A stretch of DNA of 64,000 bases from Acanthaster planci (Eukaryota; Echinodermata; Asteroidea; Valvatida; Acanthasteridae). The notes beneath the pieces were generated by a model that worked only from the letters and a program-made list of their open reading frames with translations, had not been told where the DNA came from and made no database searches. The position numbers were made by a program, and so were the translations under genes. The DNA lies in contig NW_019091530.1 of assembly GCF_001949145.1 (NCBI RefSeq), positions 540,232 through 604,231 on the forward strand, in the 5' to 3' direction. Below are positions 11,501-24,224 of the stretch, one piece after another. Positions within the stretch are counted from its first letter, which is position 1, and each line of letters starts with the position of its first letter.

Positions 11501-13560
11501 AATAGAATTGTTGCCCTGTCTTGTACTTTGTATAAAAGACGCAATGTTTTTGCTAAGCAAGGATCATTTGTTGTGATAAAAGTTCAGCTGCTGAGTTGAC
11601 AGGAGCAGTGCAACTTCATATGTCCTTGCAGGTATCCATTGAATTTGTAATTCCCTGCCTCAGGGAGAGTGTAAATGTTCAAAAGCAGGGTCAAGCGGAA
11701 AATGTTCCTGCTGAGGGTTTTGCCTGAGAAAAACTGAGCAGTCATCTCCCCTAAACTATCCAGGATTTCTTAATTTTTCTGTATAAACGCCAGCTTTAAG
11801 CAAATGTGAACTTAATGAGGAACATGAACATTGGCCAGTTGATCGGATTAGCCGAGAAGGCCCTACTCTGATGTGTGACGGTCGTCATACAGAGGTTGAT
11901 AAATGGATTTGCTTCAAGTATCTTAACTGCCTGTTCTACAGAGCCATGGTAATACATTGCTTGCGGTTGGGTTCTCAGTTGAACTGTTGCTTAAAAGTTT
12001 ACTTTTCAGTATTCTGTAGTGAGGCACTTAGTGAAGTCAGGCTCTGGGTGCATGTCTTACCGGCTTTGTATTGTAATCAGCTCCACGTAGTTAATAATGC
12101 CAGGTAGTAGTTTCTAAACTGAAAGTTACTGTTTCTGAAGCATTGCCAAAGAATGGTAAATATTTTAATGACTTATTTCAGATGGTATTTGTACTGGGAA
12201 AAAAAAATGCTTTGAAACACAACAAAGTCACCGCATGCATTTTTGTTCCCAGAAATTCTTGTGGCACTAGCAGTGCTGGCCTCTTGTCCAAAAGTTTCAC
12301 CAGTACTTTCAAGAAATTTTAAAAAAGGAGAGGAAAAAAAAAAAAGATTTGACATACACGGCCACTTCAACCAAAGGCCTTCCCATGTCTGGCTCCCGGT
12401 AGCTTGTCCCAGCTTTGATTATCCGACTTCCGTTAATTGAGTTGTGAAAACACTCCCAAAAGACTTGAAAGGCCGGTTCCCGACTGGTATTCCTGCCTGT
12501 TACCCCCCCCATACATGCATGTATACCTCTGGTGCTTCAGTGGTATGTAGACCGGCTTACCCTGGCGACAGTGCTGTGGCGCCGGTTTGTTTTTCTTGCA
12601 ACAGTTGGCAGGTCCTTACTTTTTTCCCTGTGTCTCTCTCTCCTCTGTCTCACATACACTCGGCATTGGTTTACATCCTGAATGTTGTTATTACGGTTGT
12701 GCTGTATGATTGCAGGTACCTGGGGAATACCCAGTGGATGACTTTCAAAAGCAGTTGATGCTGGAGCGATGCCCTCTTCCCCCCCCTTAGGTTTATCAGA
12801 CAGCAAATCTTTCAACTGTCGCAGTTGTTGATGAGCTTAAAGGGAAGTTGTTGGCATTCTCAGGCATCTGTGATTGGGCTCACTGGATGAGGCTGTAATA
12901 GTTCAAAATCAGTACACCCCCTTCCCTGTACATTTACCTCAGGGACGTGTGGGCAGGCCTTCACCCCATTATCATTAACGAGACAACTTCCTTTGGGACC
13001 GAGTGTTGGTTACATTTCTCTGTCCCCGCAAAATGAGTGTAATGACTTGTGTTGATCCCCACATCTACGGAACACGTATGATTGAGCTTGAGTGTCTGTA
13101 CAGATCAGGCACATATATAGGGAGTACATGTACTTGCAAAATTAAACCATTTCCACAATTGACCCTGAGCCATGTTGCTTCTCATGCGCCATGCTTTTTC
13201 TTCCAAGCAATCTGAAGAACTGCATGACCTTAGCATAATGTGTTACTTGCACCATGAAATGACCTATCTTGGCAAGTACACAGTACGAACTTAGTGGTCT
13301 TGTGCACATGAAGTATATGCAGGGTAATTTACATTGTGATGTACACTCACATCACAAATGGAATGGAAAACTGCCATGTTGGGATCTTTATTATTTGCTA
13401 TTGTTTGCACAAATTGGTGCCACTGGATACATGACAATACTCTAGTTTGTTACTTTGATGAGCCATGTTCCATGTTATTTCACGAATTAGGTATGTGCCC
13501 TCCCACCCTCAGGAAGAATCTACGATCTTTAACATCAACTCCACTATCTCCCTATCAGGA
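8555..13560. other. Intergenic, no gene recognised
   Basis: AT-rich DNA with only short frames, none resembling a known family. Around 11058-11078 there is a CCTGGCTGCGCCCTTGG-type motif like that at the ends of the family R3 repeats. Near 13250 there is a block, TGCACCATGAA followed by TGACCTATCTTG, also found at about 2522. No RNA gene was seen. Confidence 0.5.
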
Positions 13561-13650
13561 AATTTCTTGCAAAGAGGTTCCCCACAGAACTCAATCAACA
13601 GCAGTGAGAATTGAACCCGGGACCCATTAACCATAGTCCTAGGGAAAAAA
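13500..13650 (-). mobile_element. tRNA-derived SINE fragment (tentative)
   Basis: The - strand reads GGTTCAATTC at 13617-13608, a pol III B-box type sequence, within CCCGGGTTCAATTCTCACTG. No convincing A box or foldable tRNA was found, so this is at most a SINE remnant. Confidence 0.3.
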
Positions 13651-16217
13651 TCACCATTGCTAGTTTGATGTTCCAACCCCAAGTCTTATTGCGTTCTTTA
13701 TTCAAATATTTAGTATCTTCAGATATACAATCTGGAGTATTATATGTACCATATTTGGACAGCCTATTACGTTACAATCTCGCACAATCTGACCAATCAC
13801 AAGGCTTGTTCTAGCTGCCTGCAACAGATTGCATGGGTGTTACCATGTTACAGGGTGCTTTTCTTACATGTTGCAGCATATGGAGCCAAAAAAAATTCAA
13901 TTACAAATATTTGATTTGCTGCGCAAAAAATCCTGACTACAAACAAAAACTAGAAGTTCTAAAACACATTTGTACCAATGGGATTTAAAATTTGTCGTTG
14001 CCAACTTGAGATATCAAAACTGAATTTTGACAAAAGTTGCTCTATCAGTATAGGAAAGGTCACTATGCCCACATGTGGTAATACTCTAGACTGATGTATA
14101 CATATAAGTACACTAGTGACAAAGCATTTTAGAGAAAAGTTTACTCCAGTTCAGGGGGGGATTGTAAATCCAATGAAAATTAAAAGTATAAAAGATCAGC
14201 TGTGTTATCTGTTTAGAAGCTGTCAAAAAGACTCCTGGTAAAGTGATCAACATTCGTTCACACAGACGCCTTTCTTACACATCCCCCTGTCACCAGGACA
14301 GATGGCGTGGGCCTGGCAAAAGACATCAGTGGATTCAGAAGTGGGGGGGGGGGCAGATAGCCATTTTGCAGTCAGCTGCTTTGAAGCTTGGTAGATTTTT
14401 TTGATTAGGGGACTGGTAGTGGATTGGGCAGAGGACGGTGGAATATTGGTGGTGAAATGCACAGTTGTGCATTTATCCCTGCTCTGTATGTTGCTAATGA
14501 GGTCTGCATGTACCTGTGGTGTGCAGCACAGTGTCAGTGTTAGTCCGTAGCATGCATGATTCTCCATGGCTGCTTTAAAAGTTGAGGACTGCTTAGGCTA
14601 GTCGTCCATGATGTCTTTGCCGGTCTTGTTCCCAGCCTCCTGAGGATACTTGGACATTGCTTGATAAGATGGAAAAGACTGGTTGGGGGGATTACCATTC
14701 CATTTTCTGATGGCTTTGCCACGATGCTTGTGCTAATGTCTACATTCCCAGCCACTTCAAGAATTCATTGCTCTAACAGATTGCCTGGCCATATGATTCA
14801 GCACCACACAACTTGTACTTCTTTATGGTCCCCTTCAGCAAAGAAACATTTCGGTTTATTTCAGATGTTCACACATTTCCAGTTGAAAGATTTTTATATA
14901 TCTCTGAAAATTGTATGTACTTGTCATCTGATTCACATAGTGTTTCCTTAATCCCTTATTGATGTAAACCTCACTTCTACACTCTCTACCTCGCAGACTG
15001 ACCTTCCTCTAAGAATGATGGAGGAAAAATATCTAAATCTTGCGAAAGACCTTGTTGTCTGCTGTCTGCCCCCCCCTCCATGAAAAGTGTTTGGAATGGT
15101 AATGGTACTTGGGAAATCTGACTGACTTCCTCTATGTTGATTGACAAGGAAAGAATGGTTTGGGGGTAACTGACACTAAGCTGTCATCTTTACTTGAGTC
15201 ATTTGTCATCGTCCATATTCCCATGTTGGCACCCACACTCGGCATTCCAACCTGGCACCCTCCAAGTTGGCACCAGTGATTAATGATGCATCCTTATTTC
15301 ATTTTTATGTTTTTTTTGGGGGGGGGAGGAGTTACTGGTCATGCAGTTGTTCATGTTGGTTGCACTTTTGTTGCTCTGCAATTTTCTGTTTCGTGGACAG
15401 ATTGATACAAGCTTGTCATGATTGCTACTCTTACAAAATTTGGACACTACCAGATTGATCACAGGTCCCGCGTGGTTTGCAATTTTTTTTATGGAGGGGG
15501 CGAAACTTGATCAACTCTTCGTATACTTACGTTGTCTTTGCTATGTTCATTTTATTGCTGGGTTTGGATGAATTGATAGATTAACCTCTGTGCTCTTGAT
15601 GTGGAGTTGAAAAATTTGAAATGGCAGTTATTTCACTGAATAGTTTGAGCAGTGCAGCTGCCATTGTTGGAGACTTCATAAATGTATCTGTTAGGATTGG
15701 GGGATTGTTGAGTTTCGTGAAGTTACAGTAAATCCATTTTCACATTCACTTTTACACTTGCAGTGATCATGGGATTGGATGACTAATAAACAATACATGG
15801 GGGGCAGACCAGTCAAACATAGTTTTAGGGTTTTTTCTTTCAAACTGTTGTAAGATTGCAGATCATTAACTCAAATCTAGCCTCACCTTTTTTATTCAAA
15901 TGTGGGCATTCTTTTCAGTGTGCAGATAGAGTTCACAATTTTTTCTATGAAAACTTACTTCGCAGAATTAAATGCTCAAAGAGGTTTAGGGGCATGTGGC
16001 TGCTAGCCACATTTTTTAACCTGAAAAAAGGATTAACTCTAGGTGCCAGAGATACTCTTATTTTAAGGTAAAATAAGAGTTTTTCCTTATTCAATTCTTA
16101 TTTTATTAGAATGATCGATGTTTTAAGTGTTTATTTTGAATAATGTCAAACAAACTCAAATACAAATACAACTTAACTGAAACCACATGGGGTTTGTTGC
16201 ACAACTTCATCCTCGAA
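13651..16217. other. Intergenic, no gene recognised
   Basis: Repeat-rich, AT-rich DNA with a G10 run near 14343, a T8G9 tract at 15310-15326 and C runs. No frame resembles a known protein on either strand. Confidence 0.5.
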
Positions 16218-16508
16218 GTCGGGCATTCGGGAACTTCCGTACATTATTGAATAGCACAAAGTTGAAGGGTAAAGTTGCCTCTTTGCTGTGTGTTAGAAGT
16301 CCATTGTGACGTCACGCTGACGGTGAGAATATTGCCACATTGTATCCATTACTCAAATCATGTTAGGTAATATTAGACCCTAATATGTGCCCTCCCTTTG
16401 GTCGGACATCCTGGAACTTCTGTACATTATTGAATTGCATGAAGGGTAAATTTGTCCCTTTGCTGTGTGTTAAAAGTCCGTAGTGACGTCATGACGACCG
16501 AGGGAATA
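16218..16508 (+). repeat. Tandem duplication, each unit with a perfect CRE palindrome
   Basis: Two units, 16218-16330 and 16401-16508, offset by about 183 bp, align over more than 100 bp. Shared blocks include GTCGG, GGAACTTC, GTACATTATTGAAT, GAAGGGTAAA and TTTGCTGTGTGTTA. Each holds TGACGTCA, at 16307-16314 and 16484-16491, the full cAMP-response/ATF palindrome. The units have diverged elsewhere, yet both keep the octamer. Confidence 0.75.
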
Positions 16509-16992
16509 CATCTGTCTTGGATACTGTCCGTTTATCACATGACAGGCCGATATATCCACATCATCTTTCTGCCAACAGTGAGTGCACGCGCATGTGCACT
16601 TGCGCGAGACTGCAGAGCTTTGGGATGTTCAAGAGCAAACATTCCAACTCCTTTAGTCAGTATTGCGTGGTACCCATGATACGTTTTATGCATTGGCTAC
16701 CAGGGAATTTGATCAATGATTGCACTCGTATAACAGGCTGGTTCTTGTCCCTGCAGCGTATAATGTAATGGGGGGACCGCTATTAACCAGACTACTTTTA
16801 CTCACTGGTACCCGCACTAGTTTCACATTAAAGTTTACACAATTAAAGTGAGGGAACAGTGCATTTGCAGATGATATCATTTACATTTGTTTATAGGTTA
16901 ATTCGTACATTTTGACAGTAAGCCTATCGTCTTCTTAAAGTCAGACCTTGTTTCTTTGAATACATTCCTCAAGACAGAGGTATGACAAAGCA

Positions 16993-17262
16993 ATTGTTGA
17001 TTGCTGTGGTGTGGAATATGACGTTTTGAACACCCCTCCCTAGGGTATTCAAAACGTCATAATCCCACACCACAGCTGTCAACAATATGGACGATTCACA
17101 ATAGTGCGCCTCCAAGAGTTTGCAAAATGTTGGCCAATCACAACGTGTGAAATCTGTTGACCCTTTTCAAACGTGCATTGGGTCTACAGATTTCGCACAT
17201 TATGATTGGCCAACACATTGCAAACTCTTGGGGACACACTCTTGTGAATCGCCTGTATTGTT
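16993..17262. repeat. Compound palindrome: two adjacent long inverted repeats
   Basis: Inverted repeat 1 has arms 16993-17030 and 17048-17086, about 38 bp and nearly identical, with a 17-bp loop. Inverted repeat 2 has arms 17081-17163 and 17180-17262, about 83 bp and roughly 85% matched, with a 16-bp loop. They share the junction motif AACAAT, and the whole structure is bounded by ATTGTTGA on the left and TATTGTT on the right. Arms of repeat 2 contain inverted CCAAT (ATTGGCCAAC). It looks like two MITEs side by side or one nested in another. Confidence 0.75.
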
Positions 17263-19699
17263 AAAATAATGTCTGCTTGTTCAGATATTCAGCGGGGATA
17301 CATGTGTGATTGAGTTGAACATTTAGATCATTCCAATTCACGCGTATATGTACAGTATTATCAGTGTGGTGTTTTGAAAGATTATAATGCGTTTTATAGT
17401 TTATTCAGACAATTAACAAGTTATTTATGTGGTCAGTGTTGTCTAACAGGGTGTATTGGCAAATTCAAAAGTGTTTGTAATATTTTTGTATGCAAAGTTT
17501 AAAGAACTGTAACTTTTATGTGAGCCAAAGTATTATGTACCGAATGTGTTGATATTGTGAACCATAGATGTATATACTTGTGAAATAATTACATTGGGCA
17601 GAAGGATTTCATTATGCACATATCTTTCTTTGTGAAATATTTGTAAAGAGGCTAGTGGAAAGTTTTTCCTGTGTATTCAGAAACTGATATTGGGTACTAT
17701 CTCGTTTTTCTATAATTGCTATCATGTTCATATAAGATCCATAATTATGCAGTTTGTATTTTTCTATACAGGGCAGAAAGTACTGATTCCGTGATATTTG
17801 AAACATGTTAAAATGAAAAATGCTATTAGGTCTAGTTTTTATATTTAGTTACCAGTACATGTTGAGCAAATTATCCCTTTTGGTAGTAGTAGGAGAATTG
17901 AAATTGCTGAGGGGTTTAGCAGAATGAGTTCAGTGTTACGTGTATACTTAGTATTCAGGACTTATTTTGAAACCTGAAAAAATATGAAATGTTTGTTCAT
18001 ATAATATTATCATTATAATAATGTGTTCTTAGTTGTGCTTTGAAGTGGCATTTCTGCCAAAGGCCTCTCAATAACCCCACCGGTTACACTCTCTGTGATC
18101 TTCGGGTTTGGAAGTCAGCCGCAGTTAATTTATGATTCTTTTAGAATGGTATTCAGTGAATTGTATATTGTGCACACGCTTTCAGATTCTTCGGTAAGAA
18201 ATAAATAACAATTCCATATGAAGCAAAATGAGAGGGAAGTACAGGTACTAAAATGTAAAAGGTAACATATTTGAGCAATAAATGAAGTTCTATATAATTA
18301 TCCATTTACTACAAGTACAAGCTTGTTCTCTTTGATTTTTTTTTAAATCCAAGTCCATAATGCCGAATTCTATGAGACCTGAGAGATCTGTGCTGACGTT
18401 AAAACACTGTTGACATCAAAGCAATCTGAACCCCATATTGAAGAGCGCGTCTGTTGTCTTATCCGACCCAGTTTGAGTGTTGCTGCTTTAACACCAGAGT
18501 AAAGATGCTAGTGACGTTCATACTTTAAAGTGCAGTGATCGTGAGCGCACACGTAATGATCAGCAAACAGTAATAGATACGTCACTTCCGCTTTGTCGCT
18601 CACCGGCGATTGGAGGCAGAAGCGCTTTGCCTCGTTTAAAACTGATTGTCATTTATTGCTGGAAATTGATATTTGCCTCTGTGTGACGTGGCTTAGGGGC
18701 TTTACATTGCTTGTTGGTATAATTTGAGTGATAGATTTTTATTTTTTATTATTATTTTTTAGAAGAGCATTTTGATTAGAATCCAAATCAGTGACGCACA
18801 CGTTTGATTGAATTGCTCGACATCACTTCAGTATCATATCAATTAAGAGAATCGAGTTACTTGTTTTTGTTCCCCCGCTGAGTACATTCGGGCGATATGA
18901 TCAACACTACGAAAGTTTTTGCGGAACCAATGGGGCTGGTGAGCAATTTTCACACCTGTAGCTGTGAAAAACTGCTCCCACTGACACAGGAGGGCGCTGT
19001 GGATCTTAGCCAGGTTACCCTCTCCACTGCCGATGTAGTAGGTTGACTCTATAGTGATGACAATTTTCTTCAAATGCCCGAAGAAAGCTGACGGAAGGCT
19101 TTACTTCAAATAAGGTTATTTTTTGTAAGTAACCTTAAGAGAAAAATGGTACTTGATTCAAATAATGTGTGTGCAACAAGACGTTTGAAAATATTTCGAC
19201 TGTTGCGATAGGCTTACAATGTTTGATTCGACAACACAACTATATAAATTAACGGAAAATATTTTAAGAGAGTATTTTATATTGTGGGATGGTGCAACTG
19301 CTTTAGGAAGCATATGCGAATCGTACACAGGCGATATATAGAGCCCATATTGGTCAACAGTAGGGGGTGGAGCTGGCGATGAAAAGGGGGTGGCGTTGTG
19401 GTAGCGGTAATGTATGAAAAAGGCAAAGGCCTTCCTGTTTCGGCGAGTTTGAAGAGGAAAACAATACTGGATTTTACTTTAAAAAATAACGGAAATGCGG
19501 TCCTATTTGGAATGGAAGAAAAAGCATTGGGAGACCTAACAGTTGTTATAAGTAGGGTGTTGGGCCATTAACAGTGTTGATTGTCGGGTGTTCGGCTGTA
19601 TAATTTGAGTAGGCACTTCTTGCTCCCACGAGTTAGTTTTGAAATACAAAACTATAAAACTAGTAGCCATAATTACAGTCTCCCAATTATAACCACGGG
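17263..19699. other. Intergenic, no gene recognised
   Basis: AT-rich DNA with a somewhat GC-richer patch near 18580-18630. Neither strand shows a long frame or RNA gene. Confidence 0.5.
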
Positions 19700-20060
19700 T
19701 CTGGATTCGTGTGTATTAGTGGCAAATGGTGAGGGGATGGGGGAATTGTGAGGGATGACTTGCTCACCCATGGAAATTGGGGGAGGGACTGACATCATTT
19801 GACACTATAAAGGGGCCGATGTGCATGAAACAGATGTACATCTGTAATATGTATTACATTCCTGTAGATTCCTACATCAGATCGGCATATTTATGGCTTT
19901 TTTATTCTCCCTTTTGAGTGTTATTGAAAATGGTTGGTTGTTGGGAAGTTCGAAAAAGTCTTCACAATTGGCCTTATTTTTTCTCACCACAACAAAGTGG
20001 GAGGAGGGGGGAGATGATTCAACGTAGGCTGGGGGGGGGTTCGTACGAAACCCCCCCGCT
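19700..20060 (-). repeat. Dispersed repeat family R1, copy 1
   Basis: Read on the - strand, it matches the copies at 22977-23310 and 37469-37809 over about 330 bp. Shared blocks (as + strand) include TCTGTAATATGTAT, ATTCTCCCTTTTGAGTG and a GGGGGA-rich outer end near 19730-19760. The right end carries a 25-bp perfect G7/C7 hairpin around TTCGTACGAA (20033-20057). Confidence 0.65.
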
Positions 20061-21509
20061 TTCTTCTGAGTGCCGCTTGTTGGTGGTCTTTTGTGTGTGT
20101 GTGTGCCGGATATTTTAAATATACCGTAACATTCGGCATACGAGCCACGACTTGTACGTTGATTCTCAAGCTCAAAGTGACCACGATTCTGCATATAAAT
20201 GAATCTGTCTCTAGCCATATGTACCGTCAGGAAGTTCTGGCAAATATCCACATTTCAAGTGCTTCAAAGGGTTTGAAATCAGTGTATTTTTGTTAAGTTT
20301 ATTCAATATTGAAAACTACAGTGTACAAGTCTTACATGCAACCTTTGGTGCGCGACAGACATGCAACTTTTCGATGTTGTTTTCCAAAGCACAGTGTAAC
20401 AGGCCTTTGTATAAAAATATGTGTTCACAGTGCCAAAAGTTCCACGTTTTGGTTTGACGACCCCCTACCGAAGTCTCTGGTCAGGCAACGGGCCTGGCCC
20501 ATCCCTCATGGTCAAAAAGTGTGTACATGGGGGATTAATACCCCCATCCCCGGGATTTAGGCCCATGGTGATACATCTATATGCACTCAGCGTATAATCG
20601 CAAAGTCAGACATTTGAAGGTGTTATGATTCATTGAATCTCGCGTGCCTACCTGTTCCTAATATACAGCCCCGACTATAGGCGCCTCGATCCATCGCGTG
20701 TGACGTGCCCCGAACCGACACCAACTTGTTTGTCAACCCATCGCATCCGTTTCTACACTTGATCATTACCGACGCATTTAGAAGTCCCATATAATAAAGT
20801 GGCGTGTACAGTGTACATGTACAGTACATGTACGCCCAGCGCACCGGTTGAAGAAGGCACTCTTCACGCCCACACAGAACCGTGGGGGAAAAAACTGTAG
20901 ATAATCGCCGTAAGCCACCGGGTCGACACGGTGAGGGTGGCGGGGCGGATGACGGAGCAAACCCCCATGGATGATTTTATTTCTCCGGTCAGCACGCAAG
21001 CTCTTAAATGTCATTACCAATCGGAGAGGCAGACACGAAGGAGCCTCTTTGAGTTCGTGTATCCCCGCCTTTATTGGCTATCGCTGCTCGTGGATTTAGC
21101 CCTTCTGTTTTCTCTAGCACTTTTCCGTCACCACTTTAATTTTCTCTACCCTTTGTTAGCAAATTAGTGAAGTTTACGGAACTTTTGTTCGTGTTACTAA
21201 TGCATGCTGAGCGCTCCCAAATTTTAAACCAGACAGAGTTTTTTGTGGCAACATTAGAAAGTCGCCGGACAGTATAAGACTTGTCGTTTTTTGAAAGTCA
21301 CATTTCCACAGTAAGTCAGAGATATCAGCTTTATGCTTATTATAGTAATTGGAAGCAGTTGCAGACTTTTCCGATTGTCTGTAACCTCGACTGCGTCACT
21401 AGCGACAAATAATGTATAACGGGACAGGTAAACGCCATGGCAGTGTCAAGAATGGATCGAGAATGGGGAAAAGATGCCACCCCCAGCAAGAATTTTTAAA
21501 AGATATAAG
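20061..21509. other. Intergenic, GC-richer patch, no gene recognised
   Basis: 20640-21070 is richer in CpG than its surroundings and includes repeated TGTACATGTAC near 20810-20835. Short overlapping frames on both strands carry no recognisable domain. Confidence 0.4.
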
Positions 21510-21695
21510 AAAAACGATATTTGGGGGTTTATTTCATTTCCTTTCCTTCTAAAAGTGTGTTAAACCCCCCAAAATAGGCAACCTCATCCCTGAGAAAGGT
21601 CATATAAGGCTATATAAATATATTTCCCAATTTTTGTGCCCCCCCAAAAAAACCCGGTTTTGTCCCCCTGAAATTTAGATTCTGGATCTGCCCTT
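21510..21695 (+). repeat. Dispersed repeat family R3, copy 1
   Basis: It shares AAAAGTGTGT, CCCCCCAAAA, GAGAAAGGT, TTTTGT and the end motif TGGATCTGCCCTT with the inverted copy at 30499-30665. The C7A7 tract (21639-21652) is part of the element. The terminal GGATCYGCCC motif suggests a DNA-transposon end, but no second terminus was found. Confidence 0.6.
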
Positions 21696-22976
21696 GGGCA
21701 AGTGGGCTTTAATATACTGTTAATCGTTAATCGAAAATAGAGGTCGATATTGGCAGTCTTTTTTTTAAATGTACATAGAGACCCTACTTTTTGCAGACTT
21801 GTTTGGCCAAAAACGTATTGGAACTTGAAAGAATAACAATGACTATGAGTTTTCATATTATACAGGGTACTTGGAACTATTTAGCTCGACTTTTGGTGCG
21901 TTAATATTGGACACACAACAGTGCACCTTAACCTATTTCCCTAAAAAAGATTTGTTTTTTTTCTGCACTCTGTACTTTTAATAAAGTACAGATAGGTCTA
22001 CATCCCCTGAACCGAAAGAATGAATTTAGGGCAACTTGAAATTTGTCCCTCAGGGCCGATTCCTCGGAGGCAGTTTACCGTGATATATGGCCCGCGGGGG
22101 CCCCGGGTCTCGCTCACTTCCCCGGGGCCGCGTGATCCCGTCCCCTTGATGGGCCCTGAGCGAATCTCGGCAATTCTTGTAGTTTACCTCTTGACGGGCT
22201 CCAACTGCGCACCTGTCCCTCAGTGTGCGAGAAGGCGCCCCCCACTGCACCTGGTCGCACCATTAGGAAGCTTTCCCCCCAAATAAACCGCAAGGGAAAA
22301 ATTGACACGCGCACTGGGTCTCCCTCTGAAAGGGATTATGGGAACTGCGGGACCATAAATATGTGCGTAATGTGCCAAACCACAGACATATCGCCCGAAG
22401 TTTGTGTAATGGCTGGTTGATAATTGCCGACAATGTGTCCCGACCTTTCTGCTTGAAATATGAAAAATTGGTGTACAGTCTTGGGAGTCTTGATGAAAAT
22501 TTCTTCTAAGAGGCCAGATTAAGAATTTTGTTGGCCAACCGTTTTTTCTACGTGAATGCTCATTCAGCATTTATAAAATGCCTGGTTATTCTTTTGTAAA
22601 TTTCATTTTATGACGAGATTTCATGTGGTTATGTGTCGTGTCGTGCTGTGCGCTGTGATACCTGATGGGTGTAGTGAAGCGTATATTCAGGCGTGGCAGA
22701 GCAGCGTCAATTCGTACCCACTGTCCTATCGGAAGAAGGGCGTTGGTGACAGTCAGGGCTTCTCCACCTCATGTTTGATGGATTTTACTTCGTACCTGAC
22801 CCTACAGTGGACACCTCGTGCTCCTAAAGCTTCTCAAATGCTTTGACTTTTCCTCTTAAAAAGTTTTGTGGAAGAAATTTGTAAAGGAGCGTATTTAGTT
22901 GCTATCGAGTCAGCTTGAATTAGCTACACCGAACATCGTAGTCTTGCTTGATCGGGACATTTCATTCTCTTCCATG
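21696..22976. other. Intergenic, CG-rich patch, no gene recognised
   Basis: 22040-22270 is GC-rich (GGGGCCCCGGG and GGGGCCGCG runs). Several overlapping frames on both strands there reflect base composition; none has a recognisable domain. Confidence 0.4.
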
Positions 22977-23310
22977 AGCGTAAATCCCGTGGACGTGGAT
23001 GCATATCCCCCAACACATTTTTTGCCAAGGAAATTAGCTATTAAATAATCCCCCACTTTTTCTTGTTGAGAAAAAAAATTGAGATGGACTGCGACGGATT
23101 TTTTTGACTTCCTAACAACCAAAATGTATTCAATAGCACTCCAAAAGGGAGAACAATTTTTCTCGTAAATGCGCCGTTTTGATGTAAGGTTCTGCAGGAG
23201 TGTTATACATATTACAGATGTACGTCTCTATGTTATGTGGTGTCAATATCGCCCCCTATTAAATTTCCATGGTCTGGCATATCATCAAACTCACAATGCC
23301 CATCCATTAT
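22977..23310 (+). repeat. Dispersed repeat family R1, copy 2
   Basis: It begins AGCGTAAATCCCG and shares CACTTTTTC, AAAAGGGAGAACAAT, TTCTGCAGGA, TACATATTA, GTGGTGTCA and GGCATATCATC with copy 3 at 37469-37809. No coding capacity. The right end appears truncated relative to copy 3. Confidence 0.7.
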
Positions 23311-24224
23311 AGTTCTCAACACACATGCAGGCCATTTGTTTTAATCTCCCTATTCCTACCGTTGTTGTTCTGGCCTGACACCTTTGGCTGTTATAAAGTT
23401 CCTTTTGTGTATCGTGTTTATTTTGTTTATTTTGTAGTCGTAAAAATATCTGATAATGTCTTTGTTTCTTCTGGCTTTAAATTAAACAGCCTTTTTTCCC
23501 CCGAGCTTGACCAAACTGCCATATAGGTACCCCACCGCAACAAGAAACCGGGGGCGAAACAGCATGCAAGCGCGGGCCTTTCGTGGACCGTCGACCTCGC
23601 TCGCCCCGCCCACACATTGTTGTAAGACAAGGCCGCCCCTTTGTTAATCCATGCAATCAAGGCTGTGTGTTTTCAGTGCAACATTAGAATTTGGTGTAAG
23701 TGGGAAGGCGACATATCGACGAGTGCATTAATGTATTTTAATTGCTGAGGTTCGGTAATAAATCTAGTCTCGATGATCAAGCCCCAAAGGTCAGACGATA
23801 CTGCACTTTGCGGAGTCGGAGCTAGAAATTAAGGGATAAGAAGTGTTTACAGTGAAATCTCCGAGAAGCGGAATATCAGAAATTCTGAAGTGCAAGCGGG
23901 GGTGGGGTCGAGGAAGTCTTATTTCCTTAGTGTGCATATAGGTTTAGAGAAAAACAGTACACCAACCCCCCCCCCCTTGTGGTATCTGGAATTAAACCTC
24001 AAGCGGAACCTGGGGTGCACGCATTTTTCCAATTGTGTTCAAGGTATCAATGGGAGCACCCAGGGGTATGGACATCCATTGGGGGACGTTCCCCAGGGCC
24101 TCTGAGCTGTCCCCACATTCTTTACAAGGATACAAAGAGGGACACTATGTCCTGATCGGGGATGGCGTGGACGCACCTCTTTCCCGTGGCCACCGGTACT
24201 AGTGATGAAAACACTTGTTATATA
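23311..24224. other. Intergenic, no gene recognised
   Basis: Mixed composition with a C12 run near 23967. No frame or RNA of note. Confidence 0.4.

Noticed and set aside
16218-17262. CRISPR-like array from clustered repeats
   Set aside because: Only two direct units of over 100 bp and two palindromes, without regular spacers, in a plainly eukaryotic sequence.
20810-20835. Repeated TGTACATGTAC runs, also near 1122 and 8575
   Set aside because: Short self-complementary hexamer repeats that are common in such genomes; no structure beyond that.
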